The translations under genes and the position numbers were made by a program. 64,000 nucleotides of DNA, from NCBI RefSeq assembly GCF_003626535.1, contig NZ_RBAL01000004.1, positions 310,001-374,000 of the forward strand, written 5' to 3'. The stretch's first letter is position 1. Every line of letters starts with the position of its first letter. The notes below the pieces were generated by a model. That model searched no databases. It was not told where the DNA came from and saw nothing but the letters and a program-made list of their open reading frames with translations. The stretch comes from Streptomyces hoynatensis. GTDB lineage: Bacteria; Actinomycetota; Actinomycetes; Streptomycetales; Streptomycetaceae. Shown piece by piece: positions 24,734 to 33,132 of this stretch.

Positions 24734-25041
24734 GGTGCTGTCTTTCTCTCCGTTGAGGCTCGCGGGCCGGGGCCGCGGCTCCCGCGTCGGTGGCGGCCGG
24801 CCCGGCGGCATAGCACACGTCATACATGTGTTTTGTGATGACCGTAGTCCCGTGGGGAGGCGTATTTCAACGGTCGTGCGCCGGGCGGTTGTCGGCGGCG
24901 CCGGTGTCGCGCGCCCCGGCGGCCTGCCCGGGGGGCGCGGCGCGGGCGCGCGGGGCGCGGGCGCGTACGGCGGCCGGGCAACGCGTCAACCCCCGTGCGC
25001 CGGCACGGGGGTTGATGGGAATTCTCGCAGGTGGCGGCCGG
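24734..25041. promoter_or_regulatory. Promoter of the beta-helix gene with candidate operator
   Basis: This 308-bp gap carries a less GC-rich block at 24811-24845 with CATACATGTG (24821-24830) inside an imperfect inverted repeat ACAC...GTGT. The CATAC element resembles the palindromes upstream of both FCD regulators (25.9 kb and 50.2 kb). The centre of the gap (24900-24980) is a GC-only low-complexity stretch with nothing recognisable. The right end holds the terminator of the regulator gene. Confidence 0.5.
24986..25015 (-). terminator. Hairpin after the GntR-family gene
   Basis: A near-perfect inverted repeat, TCAACCCCCGTGC with GGCACGGGGGTTGA, lies 27 bases beyond the regulator stop. It separates the regulator from the beta-helix gene, which is on the same strand. 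Confidence 0.8.
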
Positions 25042-25782
25042 TCAGGGCTCTCTCGGGCGGCGCCTGGCCCAGGAGTTGGTGATGTGCTCGCGCATCGCCA
25101 GGGCGGCGGCGTCCGCGTCCCCGGCCAGGATGCTGTCGTGCACCCGGGCGTGGGCGAGGTGCGTCAGCTCCAGGTCGTCGCGGGTGGGATTGCCGCTGTA
25201 CTGGGAGGTGTGCAGCGCCCGGCCCTGGAGGCTGGAGACGATCGCCCGCCCGAAGGTGTCCCCGGAGATGCGGTGGATCAGGTCGTGGAAGACGATGTCG
25301 GCGGCGGCGTACGCCTCGGCGTCGTCGAGCAGCCCGGCCAGCGTGCGCAGTTGGGCGGAGAGCTGCGCCGCCTCCGCGGACGTGACGCGCCGTGCCGCCT
25401 CGGCGGCCATCGGGCACTCCAGCGTGGTGCGGATCTGGATCAGGTTGTCGAGGTAGCGCAGCCGGTCCTTGCGCTGGAAGAGGGCGTCGAGGATCTGCGG
25501 GTCGAGCAGGTCCCACTGGCTCTGGTCGAGCACGATCGTGCCCAGGCCCTGCCGGGCGGCGACCAGGCCCTTCTCGGCGAGCGCGGTGGTCGCCTCGCGT
25601 ACGACGGTCCGGCTGACCTGGTACATCTCGCACAGCGTTCCGGCCGGCGGCAACGCGGTGCCGGCCGGATACTCCTCGGTGACGATGGCGGTGGTGAGGC
25701 TTCGGACCACGGCGGCGGCCAGCGGCGGCCGGTGCCGCGGGGGAGGGGCCGACGAATTCGGAGCTGAGGGCCGTGTGCTCAT
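25042..25782 (-). CDS. GntR-family regulator, FCD type
   Basis: A 246-residue DNA-binding regulator. Residues 20-90 form the winged helix-turn-helix (LPPAGTLCEMYQVSRTVVRE then KGLVAARQGLGT), and residues 105-235 form the helical FCD ligand domain, with the expected acidic/His positions in VFHDLIHRI, ARVHDSI and MREHITNSW. These domains bind organic acids or sugar acids through a metal. It is divergent from the enolase-type dehydratase operon and lies next to the beta-helix gene, so both are likely targets. It is a paralogue of the regulator at 50.3 kb, with which it shares the spacing of motifs. Ligand unknown; an aldonate is the natural guess. Confidence 0.9.
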   Translation of the reverse strand: MSTRPSAPNSSAPPPRHRPPLAAAVVRSLTTAIVTEEYPAGTALPPAGTLCEMYQVSRTVVREATTALAEKGLVAARQGLGTIVLDQSQWDLLDPQILDALFQRKDRLRYLDNLIQIRTTLECPMAAEAARRVTSAEAAQLSAQLRTLAGLLDDAEAYAAADIVFHDLIHRISGDTFGRAIVSSLQGRALHTSQYSGNPTRDDLELTHLAHARVHDSILAGDADAAALAMREHITNSWARRRPREP

Positions 25783-26010
25783 CGGGATTCTCCGTCGTTT
25801 CCGGGGTCCGCCATGCCCCTCCCGCGTGGCCCGTGGGCGGTCCGCGCCGTCACGCAGGGGAGTTCGGGAACCTCATACAGAAGTTGCCAGACTATCGCAG
25901 CTTAACCAAGGTCAGTCATATGATAAGTTACGACCTCGGCCGCGGGTCGCCGGCCGCCGGGTCGGCGGTCGGCCCTTGCCCGCCGCGCGTCGAGCGAGGA
26001 GCAGATGCCG
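25783..26010. promoter_or_regulatory. Divergent promoter with TCATAC / TCATATGA elements
   Basis: The space between the regulator and the dehydratase operon contains an AT-rich block at 25870-25935. It includes TCATAC (25873-25878) and the palindrome TCATATGA (25916-25923) about 43 bases, or four turns, apart. These are candidate operator half-sites for the adjacent FCD regulator. The ribosome site GAGGAG precedes the dehydratase starts. Confidence 0.55.
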
Positions 26011-27189
26011 ATGAAAATCACGGGCTACCGCAGCCTCAGGACCGTCCACCGCTGGGGGCGTCCCGTCGGGGACGCGAACGGCTTCCTGGCCGGTGGCGTG
26101 ACCGAGGTGCCGGTACTCCTGCTGGAGACCGACGGCGGGCTCACGGGCGTCGGCCTCGGCGCGCACGGGGACATCGCGCGCGTCTTCCCCGCCGTCGACG
26201 GCGCCGACCCCAGGGCGGTCACCGCGCTCTACGACCGCATGCTGGCCCACGTCTTCAAGAGCGGCCACGGCGGCTCCACCTTCGGCACCCTCGGCGCCCT
26301 GGACATGGCGCTGTGGGACCTCAAGGCCAAGATGGCGGGCGAGGCGCTGTGGCGGACCCTCGGCGCCCGGGACAGGTTCGTCCCCGGCTACGCCTCGGGG
26401 CTGGAGATCGCCCTGGACGACGAGGCGCTGCTCGCCCTCTACGAGCCCTGGGCGGAACGCGGCTTCACCGCCGCCAAGATCAAGGGCGGCCTCGACGTCG
26501 ACCGCGACATCGCCAGGCTCACCGCCGTCTCCGGCCTGCTGAGCCGCAACACCCGCCGCCCCGCCCTGATGCTCGACGTCAACGAGAGCTGGGGCAGGCA
26601 CCAGGCGGTGCGGCTGCTGGCCCGCGTCGAGGAGAGCGTCGACCTGACCTGGATCGAGGAGCCGGTCCGCCGCTGGGACGTCGCCGGGCACCGCGCGGTC
26701 GCCCTCGCGGCCCGCGCCGCGGTCGCCACCGGCGAGAACCTCACCGGCCTCGAACAGTTCTGGCCGCTGCTCGCCGGGGACGCCGTCGGCGTGGTGCAGA
26801 CCGCCAGCGTCTGGGGCATCACCCACTTCCTGCGCGTCTCCGCCCTCGCGCTGGGCCGCGACCTCCCGGTCAGCCCGGTCGGCTACAACGTCAACCCGCT
26901 GGCGCACGCCGCCGCCGCGGTGCCCAACCACCTGGTCACCGAGGTCCAGGACCTGGCCCTGCCGGTCGGGCTCACGGCAGACCAGAGCGTGGAGGAGGGC
27001 GGCATCGTGCTCGGCGACGCGCCGGGGCTCGGCATCGAGGTCGACGAGGCGGCCATCGCCGCCCTCGGCGCCGCCCGCGAGGAGGCCGACTGGGCCCGCC
27101 CCGAGGGACCGCACGTCAGGCCCAAGGACGCCGGGCTGCGGCTGATACCCCGCCCCGTCCCCACCGCCCCCCTCGGGCAGGCGACATGA
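26011..27189 (+). CDS. Mandelate racemase/enolase superfamily protein, probable sugar-acid dehydratase
   Basis: A 392-residue enolase-superfamily protein, expected to remove a proton next to a carboxylate and eliminate water from an aldonate. Visible: N-terminal capping domain 1-125, barrel Lys pair in AAKIKGG near 155, and metal ligands in DVNESWG, TWIEEPV and TGENL. The C-terminal strand reads LPVSPVGYNVNPLAHAA, without the usual His-containing Pro-His step, so either another residue serves as acid or the chemistry differs. ATG 26011 is preferred over 26005 because AGGAG is nine bases away and MKIT is a typical family start. It is first in an operon with a 2-hydroxyacid dehydrogenase (ATGA overlap), an aldo-keto reductase and an unknown protein. 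L-fuconate or a related acid is suggested by context only. Confidence 0.82.
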   Translation: MKITGYRSLRTVHRWGRPVGDANGFLAGGVTEVPVLLLETDGGLTGVGLGAHGDIARVFPAVDGADPRAVTALYDRMLAHVFKSGHGGSTFGTLGALDMALWDLKAKMAGEALWRTLGARDRFVPGYASGLEIALDDEALLALYEPWAERGFTAAKIKGGLDVDRDIARLTAVSGLLSRNTRRPALMLDVNESWGRHQAVRLLARVEESVDLTWIEEPVRRWDVAGHRAVALAARAAVATGENLTGLEQFWPLLAGDAVGVVQTASVWGITHFLRVSALALGRDLPVSPVGYNVNPLAHAAAAVPNHLVTEVQDLALPVGLTADQSVEEGGIVLGDAPGLGIEVDEAAIAALGAAREEADWARPEGPHVRPKDAGLRLIPRPVPTAPLGQAT

Positions 27190-28220
27190 GCGGGCCCGGC
27201 GGCGCCCCCGCCCCCCGCGCGCCCCGCGGCGAAAGGCCCCGCGCCACCTTCGCGATGCGGCCCGCCTCCCTGCCCGGGCAGCTCTTCGCCCCCGCCACCC
27301 TGGAACGACTGCGCGGCCTGGTCGACCTCGACCCCGAACTCGTGCTCACCGAGTACGACTCGGACCGGGCCCGCGAGGCGCTGGCCGGCACCGAGATCCT
27401 GCTCGCCGGCTGGGGAGCGCCCCCGCTCACCCCCGCGCACCGGGCCCCGCGCCTGCGCGCCGTGGTCTACGCCGGGGGCGTGGCCGCGACCTGCCTGAGC
27501 GACCCGGCGGCCTTCGCCGCCCGCGGCCTGGCCGCCGCCAACGCCCGCGAGGCCAACGCGCTCCCCGTCGCCGAGTACACCCTGGCCATGATCCTGCTGG
27601 CCAACAAGCAGAGCTTCCTGGCCGAACGGCTCCACCGCGAGCGCCGCGGCCCCCTGGACCGCGAGCGCGAGCTGACCGACGCCGGCAACTACCGCCGCAC
27701 CGTGGGCATCGTGGGCGCCTCCAGCGTCGGCCGCGCCCTCATCCGGCTGCTGCGGCCCTTCGACCTGGACGTCCTCCTCTACGCCCCCGAGGTGACCGAG
27801 GAGTCGGCCGCGGCGCTCGGGGTGCGGGCCGCGAGCCTGGAGCGGCTGATGCGCGAGAGCGACGTCGTCACCCTCCACCAGCCGCTCACCCCGCAGACGG
27901 CCGGCCAGATCGACGCCGGGCTGCTGGCCCTCCTGCGCGACGGCGCGACGCTGATCAACACCGCCCGCGGCGGGGTCCTCGACCACGAGGCGCTGCTGCA
28001 CGAGCTGCGCACCGGCCGGATCTCCGCCGTGCTCGACGTCACCGACCCGGAACCGCTGCCGCCCGGCAGCGAGTTCTGGGACCTGCCCAACGTCCGGCTC
28101 ACCCCGCACATCGCCGGATCCATGGGCCGGGAGCTGCACCGCCTCGGCGCGCAGGTGGCCGCCGAGGTCGCCCGCTTCGTGGCGGGCGAACCGTTCGCGC
28201 ACCCGGAGGTGCTCGCGTGA
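27186..28220 (+). CDS. D-2-hydroxyacid dehydrogenase family protein
   Basis: A 344-residue NAD-dependent dehydrogenase of the phosphoglycerate/glyoxylate reductase type, interconverting 2-keto and 2-hydroxy acids. The nucleotide site is a variant, GIVGASSVGR near residue 175, and the catalytic Arg, Glu and His are seen in NTARGG, DVTDPEPLPPGSEFW and TPHIAGS. The first 20 residues are a Pro/Ala-rich extension. The ATG overlaps the dehydratase stop (ATGA), so the two proteins are made together; it may reduce the keto acid produced by the dehydratase or by the pathway's aldol-type cleavage. Substrate not readable from sequence. Confidence 0.87.
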   Translation: MSGPGGAPAPRAPRGERPRATFAMRPASLPGQLFAPATLERLRGLVDLDPELVLTEYDSDRAREALAGTEILLAGWGAPPLTPAHRAPRLRAVVYAGGVAATCLSDPAAFAARGLAAANAREANALPVAEYTLAMILLANKQSFLAERLHRERRGPLDRERELTDAGNYRRTVGIVGASSVGRALIRLLRPFDLDVLLYAPEVTEESAAALGVRAASLERLMRESDVVTLHQPLTPQTAGQIDAGLLALLRDGATLINTARGGVLDHEALLHELRTGRISAVLDVTDPEPLPPGSEFWDLPNVRLTPHIAGSMGRELHRLGAQVAAEVARFVAGEPFAHPEVLA

Positions 28221-28282
28221 GCCACCGGGAGCGACACGTGGAAGCCGCCCGCCGCGCGGCGGGCCCGAGCGCAGGAGGAACG

Positions 28283-29350
28283 GTGCGCGTACGCCGCAGG
28301 GGACGCGGCCCCGAGCTGACCGAACTCGGCTTCGGAGCCGCCCAGCTGGGAAATCTCTACCGCGCGACGACGGACGAGGAGGCGGCCGGGGCCGTGGCCG
28401 CCGCCTGGGAGGCCGGCCTCAGGTACTTCGACACCGCGCCGCACTACGGGCTCGGCCTCTCCGAACGCCGCCTCGGCGCGGCCCTGGCCGGGCGCCCGCG
28501 CGCCGAGTTCACCGTCTCCACCAAGGTCGGCCGCCTGCTGGTGCCCAGCCCCGGCACCTCCCACCTCCCGGACGAGGGCGGCTTCGAGGTGCCGGCCGCC
28601 CACCGCAGGACCTGGGACTTCAGTCGCGACGGCATCCTGCGCTCCCTGGAGGGCAGCCTGGAGCGGCTCGGCCTCGACCGGGTCGACATCGCCTACCTGC
28701 ACGACCCGGACGACCACTGGGAGGAGGCCTCGACCAGCGGCATCAACACCCTGATCGAACTCCGCGAGCAGGGCGTGGTCGGCGCCATCGGCGCCGGGAT
28801 GAACCAGTCCGAGATGCTCGCCGAGTTCGTCCGGCGCTGCGACATCGACCTCGTCATGCTCGCCGGGCGCTACACCCTGCTCGAACAGGGCGCCCTGGAG
28901 GAGCTGCTGCCGCTCGCCCTGGAGCGCGGCGTCGGCGTGGTCGCCGCAGGCGTCTACAACTCGGGCCTGCTCAGCGCCCCGCGACCGGCCGCCGACGCCA
29001 CCTACAACTACCAGCCGGCCTCCGCCGGGCTGATCCGCCGGGCCCACGCCCTGGCCGACCACTGCGAGCGGCACGGCGTCACCCTGCCCGCCGCGGCCGT
29101 CGCCTACCCGCTGCGCCACCCCGCGGTCGTGTCCGTCGTGCTCGGCACCCGCGACGCCGGCCAGCTGAAGGCCAACGTCGCCCGTTACCACACCCCGATC
29201 CCCGAGGAACTGTGGGAGGAGCTCGCGGCGGCCGGCCTCATCCCCGCCCCCTCCGCAACTCCCGCGCCCCCCGCGCCCGCCGCATCCACCGCACCCCCGG
29301 CCGCCCCCGCGGCCGACAGCACCCGCGAACGCCGAGGAACACTCCCATGA
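28283..29350 (+). CDS. Aldo-keto reductase, D-threo-aldose/L-fucose 1-dehydrogenase type
   Basis: A 355-residue TIM-barrel oxidoreductase. Catalytic residues: Asp and Tyr in FDTAPHYG near 47, Lys in STKVGR near 77, His in YLHDP near 136. The long loop GTSHLPDEGGFEVPAAHRR and the YNSGLL region are like those of aldo-keto reductases that oxidise L-fucose and related sugars at C1 to the lactone. A GTG at 28217 overlaps the previous stop as GTGA, but GTG 28283 has AGGAGG four bases upstream and starts closer to the family N-terminus, so it is used. A Pro/Ala-rich tail of about 35 residues follows the barrel. Its stop overlaps the next start (ATGA). Confidence 0.83.
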   Translation: MRVRRRGRGPELTELGFGAAQLGNLYRATTDEEAAGAVAAAWEAGLRYFDTAPHYGLGLSERRLGAALAGRPRAEFTVSTKVGRLLVPSPGTSHLPDEGGFEVPAAHRRTWDFSRDGILRSLEGSLERLGLDRVDIAYLHDPDDHWEEASTSGINTLIELREQGVVGAIGAGMNQSEMLAEFVRRCDIDLVMLAGRYTLLEQGALEELLPLALERGVGVVAAGVYNSGLLSAPRPAADATYNYQPASAGLIRRAHALADHCERHGVTLPAAAVAYPLRHPAVVSVVLGTRDAGQLKANVARYHTPIPEELWEELAAAGLIPAPSATPAPPAPAASTAPPAAPAADSTRERRGTLP

Positions 29351-30828
29351 CCCCCTCCGACCCCCGCGAAAGCCCGCGCGCGCACGCCGCGCGGGCCGAC
29401 GTCCCCGACGTGGCCGCCCTCGCCAGGTGGCTGCGCTCCTGGGTGACGGAACGCGGCGCCATCAACGGCTTCCACAACCACAGCGTGTGGGGCACCAACC
29501 CCTTCACCTTCCTCGACTTCACCAGCGGGCACGCCGCCTTCTCCGCGCCCGCGCTCGGCGGCCTCGCCCAGGCGCTGGCCGCGCGCGAGGACGAGCGGGG
29601 GCTGGCGCTGTGGCGCTCGATGATGCACTACCAGTCCCACGCGCTGCAGCCGGACGGGCAGTACCGGCACGTCGGCTTCCAGGTCGGCGAGTCCGCCACC
29701 TCGGGGCTGATCCACAACGCCGTCGGCAGCCTCGGCCTGCTGCTCGGCCTCACCCACGCCCGGCACCTGCTGCCCGCGGACGAGGTCGCGCACATCCTGG
29801 CCACCGTCCGGCGCAACCTCGCCGCCTGCGAGGTCTACGGCGGCGGGCGCCCGGACGAGTCGGGCACCTGCAACCAGGACTACGCCAGGGTCTGGGTGAA
29901 GCTGCTGTACACGCAGCTGAGCGGCGAGGACCACTTCGCCGCGCAGATCCCCGAGGACCTCGACGCCCTCATCGCCCTCTACCACCACCGCGGCGTCCCC
30001 GACGAGGACAGCGCCGGCGCCTTCCGCACGGTCCAGGACCGCGAGCGGGGCGGCATCCTCGAACCCGCCGAGTACTACGGCCTGATGACCGCGCCCCTGG
30101 TGCTGGCCTCCCGGGTGCTGGGCGAGCCGCGGTACCTGGCGGAGGCGCGGCGCCTGTGCCGCCACGTCGCCAGGTCGGCCTGGACGGACGAGGACGGCCT
30201 GACCCGCTTCCACCGGTACTGGTACGTCAAGAACCGCCGCGCCCACCGCACCGACACCCCGATGCTGATCGCGGGCATGGGCCTGACCCTGTACGGCGTC
30301 GGGCAGGTCCTCGCCGAGGGCGAGGACCCGGAGCTGGCGGACTTCCTCGCCCGCTGCCTGCGCACCTACGCCACGCACCAGACGCCCGCGGGCTACTTCA
30401 CCTCGGCCACCGGCTGGCACAACGAGGCGGACGTCGCCCCGAGCACCGCCTGGCACGCGCACGACCTGATGTTCCTGGTGGACGCGCTCGGGTGCGGCGA
30501 GTCCTTCTGGGACGAGGTGTTCGCCGTGCACGACCGCCAGTCGGTGCTGCTGAGCGACCGCGCCTTCTGGGCGGAGGACGGCCCGCACTGGTGCATCCTG
30601 AGCCCGCTGACCGCGGGCGACCTGCACATCTACGGACGCAAGGACCGGGACACCTTCACCCGCGAGTTCTTCGCCTGGACGGATCGCGAGCCGCTGCCGG
30701 AGGAACTCCGGTACCCGTCCGCGCCGATGTTCTTCGTCGCCAACGACGGCATCCACCGCGTCGACGAGAGCGACCGGCCCACCGACGTCTCGGTCATCGG
30801 ACCCCTGCCCTACAAGGGCCCCTTCTGA
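29347..30828 (+). CDS. Uncharacterised helical-toroid-like protein of a sugar operon
   Basis: I do not recognise the family with confidence. The 493 residues have no signal peptide or membrane segment and are rich in paired amphipathic helices, such as LGLLLGLTHARHLLPADEVAHI and YLAEARRLCRHVARSAW, as in alpha/alpha toroid glycosidases, lyases or sugar epimerases. Conserved-looking polar sites include GFHNHSVWGTNPF near 50, TCNQDYARVWVK near 180, YYGLMTAPL near 245 and ATGWHNEADVAPSTAWHAHD near 365, which is His-rich and could be an active site. It overlaps the aldo-keto reductase gene by ATGA and precedes the importer genes, so an intracellular role on an imported oligosaccharide is plausible. 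Confidence 0.7.
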   Translation: MTPSDPRESPRAHAARADVPDVAALARWLRSWVTERGAINGFHNHSVWGTNPFTFLDFTSGHAAFSAPALGGLAQALAAREDERGLALWRSMMHYQSHALQPDGQYRHVGFQVGESATSGLIHNAVGSLGLLLGLTHARHLLPADEVAHILATVRRNLAACEVYGGGRPDESGTCNQDYARVWVKLLYTQLSGEDHFAAQIPEDLDALIALYHHRGVPDEDSAGAFRTVQDRERGGILEPAEYYGLMTAPLVLASRVLGEPRYLAEARRLCRHVARSAWTDEDGLTRFHRYWYVKNRRAHRTDTPMLIAGMGLTLYGVGQVLAEGEDPELADFLARCLRTYATHQTPAGYFTSATGWHNEADVAPSTAWHAHDLMFLVDALGCGESFWDEVFAVHDRQSVLLSDRAFWAEDGPHWCILSPLTAGDLHIYGRKDRDTFTREFFAWTDREPLPEELRYPSAPMFFVANDGIHRVDESDRPTDVSVIGPLPYKGPF

Positions 30829-30865
30829 ACGTCCAGCACCCCCTACCTCTACCGATCGATATTCA

Positions 30866-30902
30866 CCTTTCTTCCCCCCTTTTTTTCGTCTTCGTCCTTT
30901 CG
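30866..30902 (+). promoter_or_regulatory. Polypyrimidine tract before the importer genes
   Basis: An almost pure C/T tract, including seven T in a row, lies between the unknown sugar gene and the binding-protein gene, with the AT-rich ACCGATCGATATTCACC just before it. It is the most AT-rich point for kilobases. It probably marks a promoter or a processing/termination site that lets the binding protein be expressed separately. No hairpin precedes the T-run. Confidence 0.4.
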
Positions 30903-30926
30903 GAAGCGAGCGCATAGGAGACAACG

Positions 30927-32207
30927 ATGTCAGTACTGAGATGGGGACGCGGGCACATCGCCCTCGCGGCCGGAACCGTCTCGCTTCTCGCCCTCGCCGG
31001 GTGCGGGAACGGCGGCTCCTCCGGCGGCGGCAACGCGGACGGAGAGGTCGGCGGCGAGGTCCGCATGCTGGTGAACCTCACCGACAACCTCGACCAGTCC
31101 TACTGGGAGGACCTCGTCGCGCCCTTCGAGGAGGCGACGGGCGTGGACGTGAAGATAGAGGGCCCGACCGGCGCCAGCGTGGCCGAGACCTTCCCCCAGC
31201 AACTCGCCGCGGGGAACGCCCCCGACGTCATCCAGTCGATCTTCCCCGACGACGACACCATGCCCCAGCTGCTCGACCTCAGCGACCTGCCCTGGGTGGA
31301 GGGCACCCCGATGGTCGACGACTACGCGATCGACGGCGCCCGCTACGTCGTGGGCATCGGCTCGCAGACCCAGTCCCTGGTCTTCTACAACAAGACGGCC
31401 TTCGAGGAGGCGGGGATCACCGAGACCCCCACCACCTGGGACGAGTTCACCGAGGACCTCGGCAGGCTCAAGGACGCCGGCTACACCCCGATGCAGACGG
31501 CGGGCCAGTTCGAGACCGGCCTGCAGCTGCAGCAGCTGTTCCACCCCACGCTCAACACCAGCCACCCGCAGTGGCAGTCCGCCGTCGCCGACGAGGAGCT
31601 GAGCGCGGGCGAGGCGTACCTGCCGATGTTCCAGCACTACGCCGACTGGCTGGACGCCGGCTACATCGCCCAGGACGACGTCGGCCTCGACCCCTCCAGC
31701 GCGGACGGCAACTTCATCGGCGGCCAGGTGGGCGTCTACCCGCAGGGCAGCTGGTTCGTCGCCACCCTGGAGGACGCCGGCGAGCTGCCCTTCGAGGTGG
31801 GCGTGTTCTCCCCGCCGGTCGACGCGGGCCAGGACTACCCGGGGCCGCAGGGCGCCACCATGGCCGACCCCTACATGATCAACGCCGCCACCGGCAACAT
31901 GGCCTCGGCCCAGGCCCTGGTCGAGTACCTGGTGACCGACGAGACCGCCATCGAGACCCAGCTGAGCGCCGACGGCGTCTTCCGCCAGGACTCCGGCGTG
32001 CAGCAGACCCCGATCGGCGAGCAGGTCCAGCAGATCCTCGACGAGGCGCCGGAACTGGTCGCCGTGGGCGAGGGCTTCGGCGACACCAGGCTCCCCGTCA
32101 CGGGCTTCAACCCGAAGTTCACCGAGATCGTGCAGGGCCTGTACACGGGGCAGTCGCCGCAGCAGGCCGCGGACGCCCTCGACGACTGGATCAGCGAGAA
32201 CCGCTGA
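30927..32207 (+). CDS. ABC transporter sugar-binding lipoprotein
   Basis: A 426-residue extracellular solute-binding protein of the MalE-like carbohydrate class. The lipoprotein signal ends in LALAGC at residues 22-27, so the mature protein is anchored by Cys 27. A Gly/Ser-rich spacer then leads to the two-lobed domain (NLTDNLDQSYWEDLVAPFEE, QLAAGNAPDVIQ, SLVFYNKTAFEEAG, TTWDEFTEDLGRLKDAGYTP). GGAG lies seven bases before ATG 30927. It is followed by two permease genes. The ligand is likely the mono- or oligosaccharide released by the secreted beta-helix protein. Confidence 0.93.
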   Translation: MSVLRWGRGHIALAAGTVSLLALAGCGNGGSSGGGNADGEVGGEVRMLVNLTDNLDQSYWEDLVAPFEEATGVDVKIEGPTGASVAETFPQQLAAGNAPDVIQSIFPDDDTMPQLLDLSDLPWVEGTPMVDDYAIDGARYVVGIGSQTQSLVFYNKTAFEEAGITETPTTWDEFTEDLGRLKDAGYTPMQTAGQFETGLQLQQLFHPTLNTSHPQWQSAVADEELSAGEAYLPMFQHYADWLDAGYIAQDDVGLDPSSADGNFIGGQVGVYPQGSWFVATLEDAGELPFEVGVFSPPVDAGQDYPGPQGATMADPYMINAATGNMASAQALVEYLVTDETAIETQLSADGVFRQDSGVQQTPIGEQVQQILDEAPELVAVGEGFGDTRLPVTGFNPKFTEIVQGLYTGQSPQQAADALDDWISENR

Positions 32208-32208
32208 G

Positions 32209-33132
32209 ATGGCCAGGATCATGACGAAGCGCACGGCGCCCCGGCGGCGCGTGTGGCGGGAGGCGACCGTGCGCGCCGGCATGGTCGTCCCCGCCCTCGT
32301 CCTCTACGTCGGCCTGCTGGTCGTGCCGGTCGGGTACGCGGTCTACTACAGCTTCACCGACTACAACGGCTTCCCGAACCAGGTGCCGGAGTTCATCGGC
32401 TGGGACAACTACAAGCGGGTCTTCCAGTCCTCCGACATCACCGACTCCATGGTGGTCACCGGCACGGTCGCCCTGGCGGGCGCCGTGCTGGTGAACCTGG
32501 CCGCCCTCGGGCTCGCGCTGCTGCTCCAGCAGACCAACCGGTTCAACACCTTCGGCCGCGTGGTGATGTTCTACCCGCACGTGCTCAGCGCGCTGGTCGT
32601 CGGCTTCCTGTGGCAGGCGATGCTGGGCCCGCAGGGCGTGGTGAACACCATGATGGACAAGGTCGGCCACTCCTCGCTGCCCTTCCTCTCCAACCCGACC
32701 TGGGCCCTGTGGAGCATGATCTTCGTGATCGCCTGGTCCCTGTTCGGGGTGCAGCTGGTGCTGTACCTGGCCGGGCTCCAGACCATCCCGGCCGACCTGA
32801 TCGAGGCGGCCAGGATCGACGGCGCCGGCCGGTGGCAGACCTTCCGCGCGGTGACCTGGCCCGCCCTGGCGCCCACGGTCACGGTCGCGATCATCACCTC
32901 GGGCATCTCGCTGCTGAAGACCTACGACGTGGTCGTCTCGCTCACCGGGGGTGGCCCCGCCGGGTCCACCCAGACCCTCGCCTACTCGATCCTCGCCGTG
33001 TCCTTCCCCGGCCGGAAGATCGGGCTGGCCTCGGCCGAGGCGGTGGTCCTGATCATCGCCGCCGCGGTGCTCGCGTTCACGGTGCTCGCCCTGCGGCGGC
33101 GGGCGGAAGAAGGGGCGGAATCGATCGGATGA
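32209..33132 (+). CDS. ABC transporter permease, MalF type
   Basis: A 307-residue inner-membrane permease with six predicted helices, the first at about residues 25-45 (MVVPALVLYVGLLVVPVGYA). The cytoplasmic EAA loop that contacts the ATPase is EAARIDGAGRWQTFRAVTWP near residue 203. It starts one base after the binding-protein stop and overlaps the second permease by ATGA, so the three genes are one transcript. Confidence 0.92.
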   Translation: MARIMTKRTAPRRRVWREATVRAGMVVPALVLYVGLLVVPVGYAVYYSFTDYNGFPNQVPEFIGWDNYKRVFQSSDITDSMVVTGTVALAGAVLVNLAALGLALLLQQTNRFNTFGRVVMFYPHVLSALVVGFLWQAMLGPQGVVNTMMDKVGHSSLPFLSNPTWALWSMIFVIAWSLFGVQLVLYLAGLQTIPADLIEAARIDGAGRWQTFRAVTWPALAPTVTVAIITSGISLLKTYDVVVSLTGGGPAGSTQTLAYSILAVSFPGRKIGLASAEAVVLIIAAAVLAFTVLALRRRAEEGAESIG

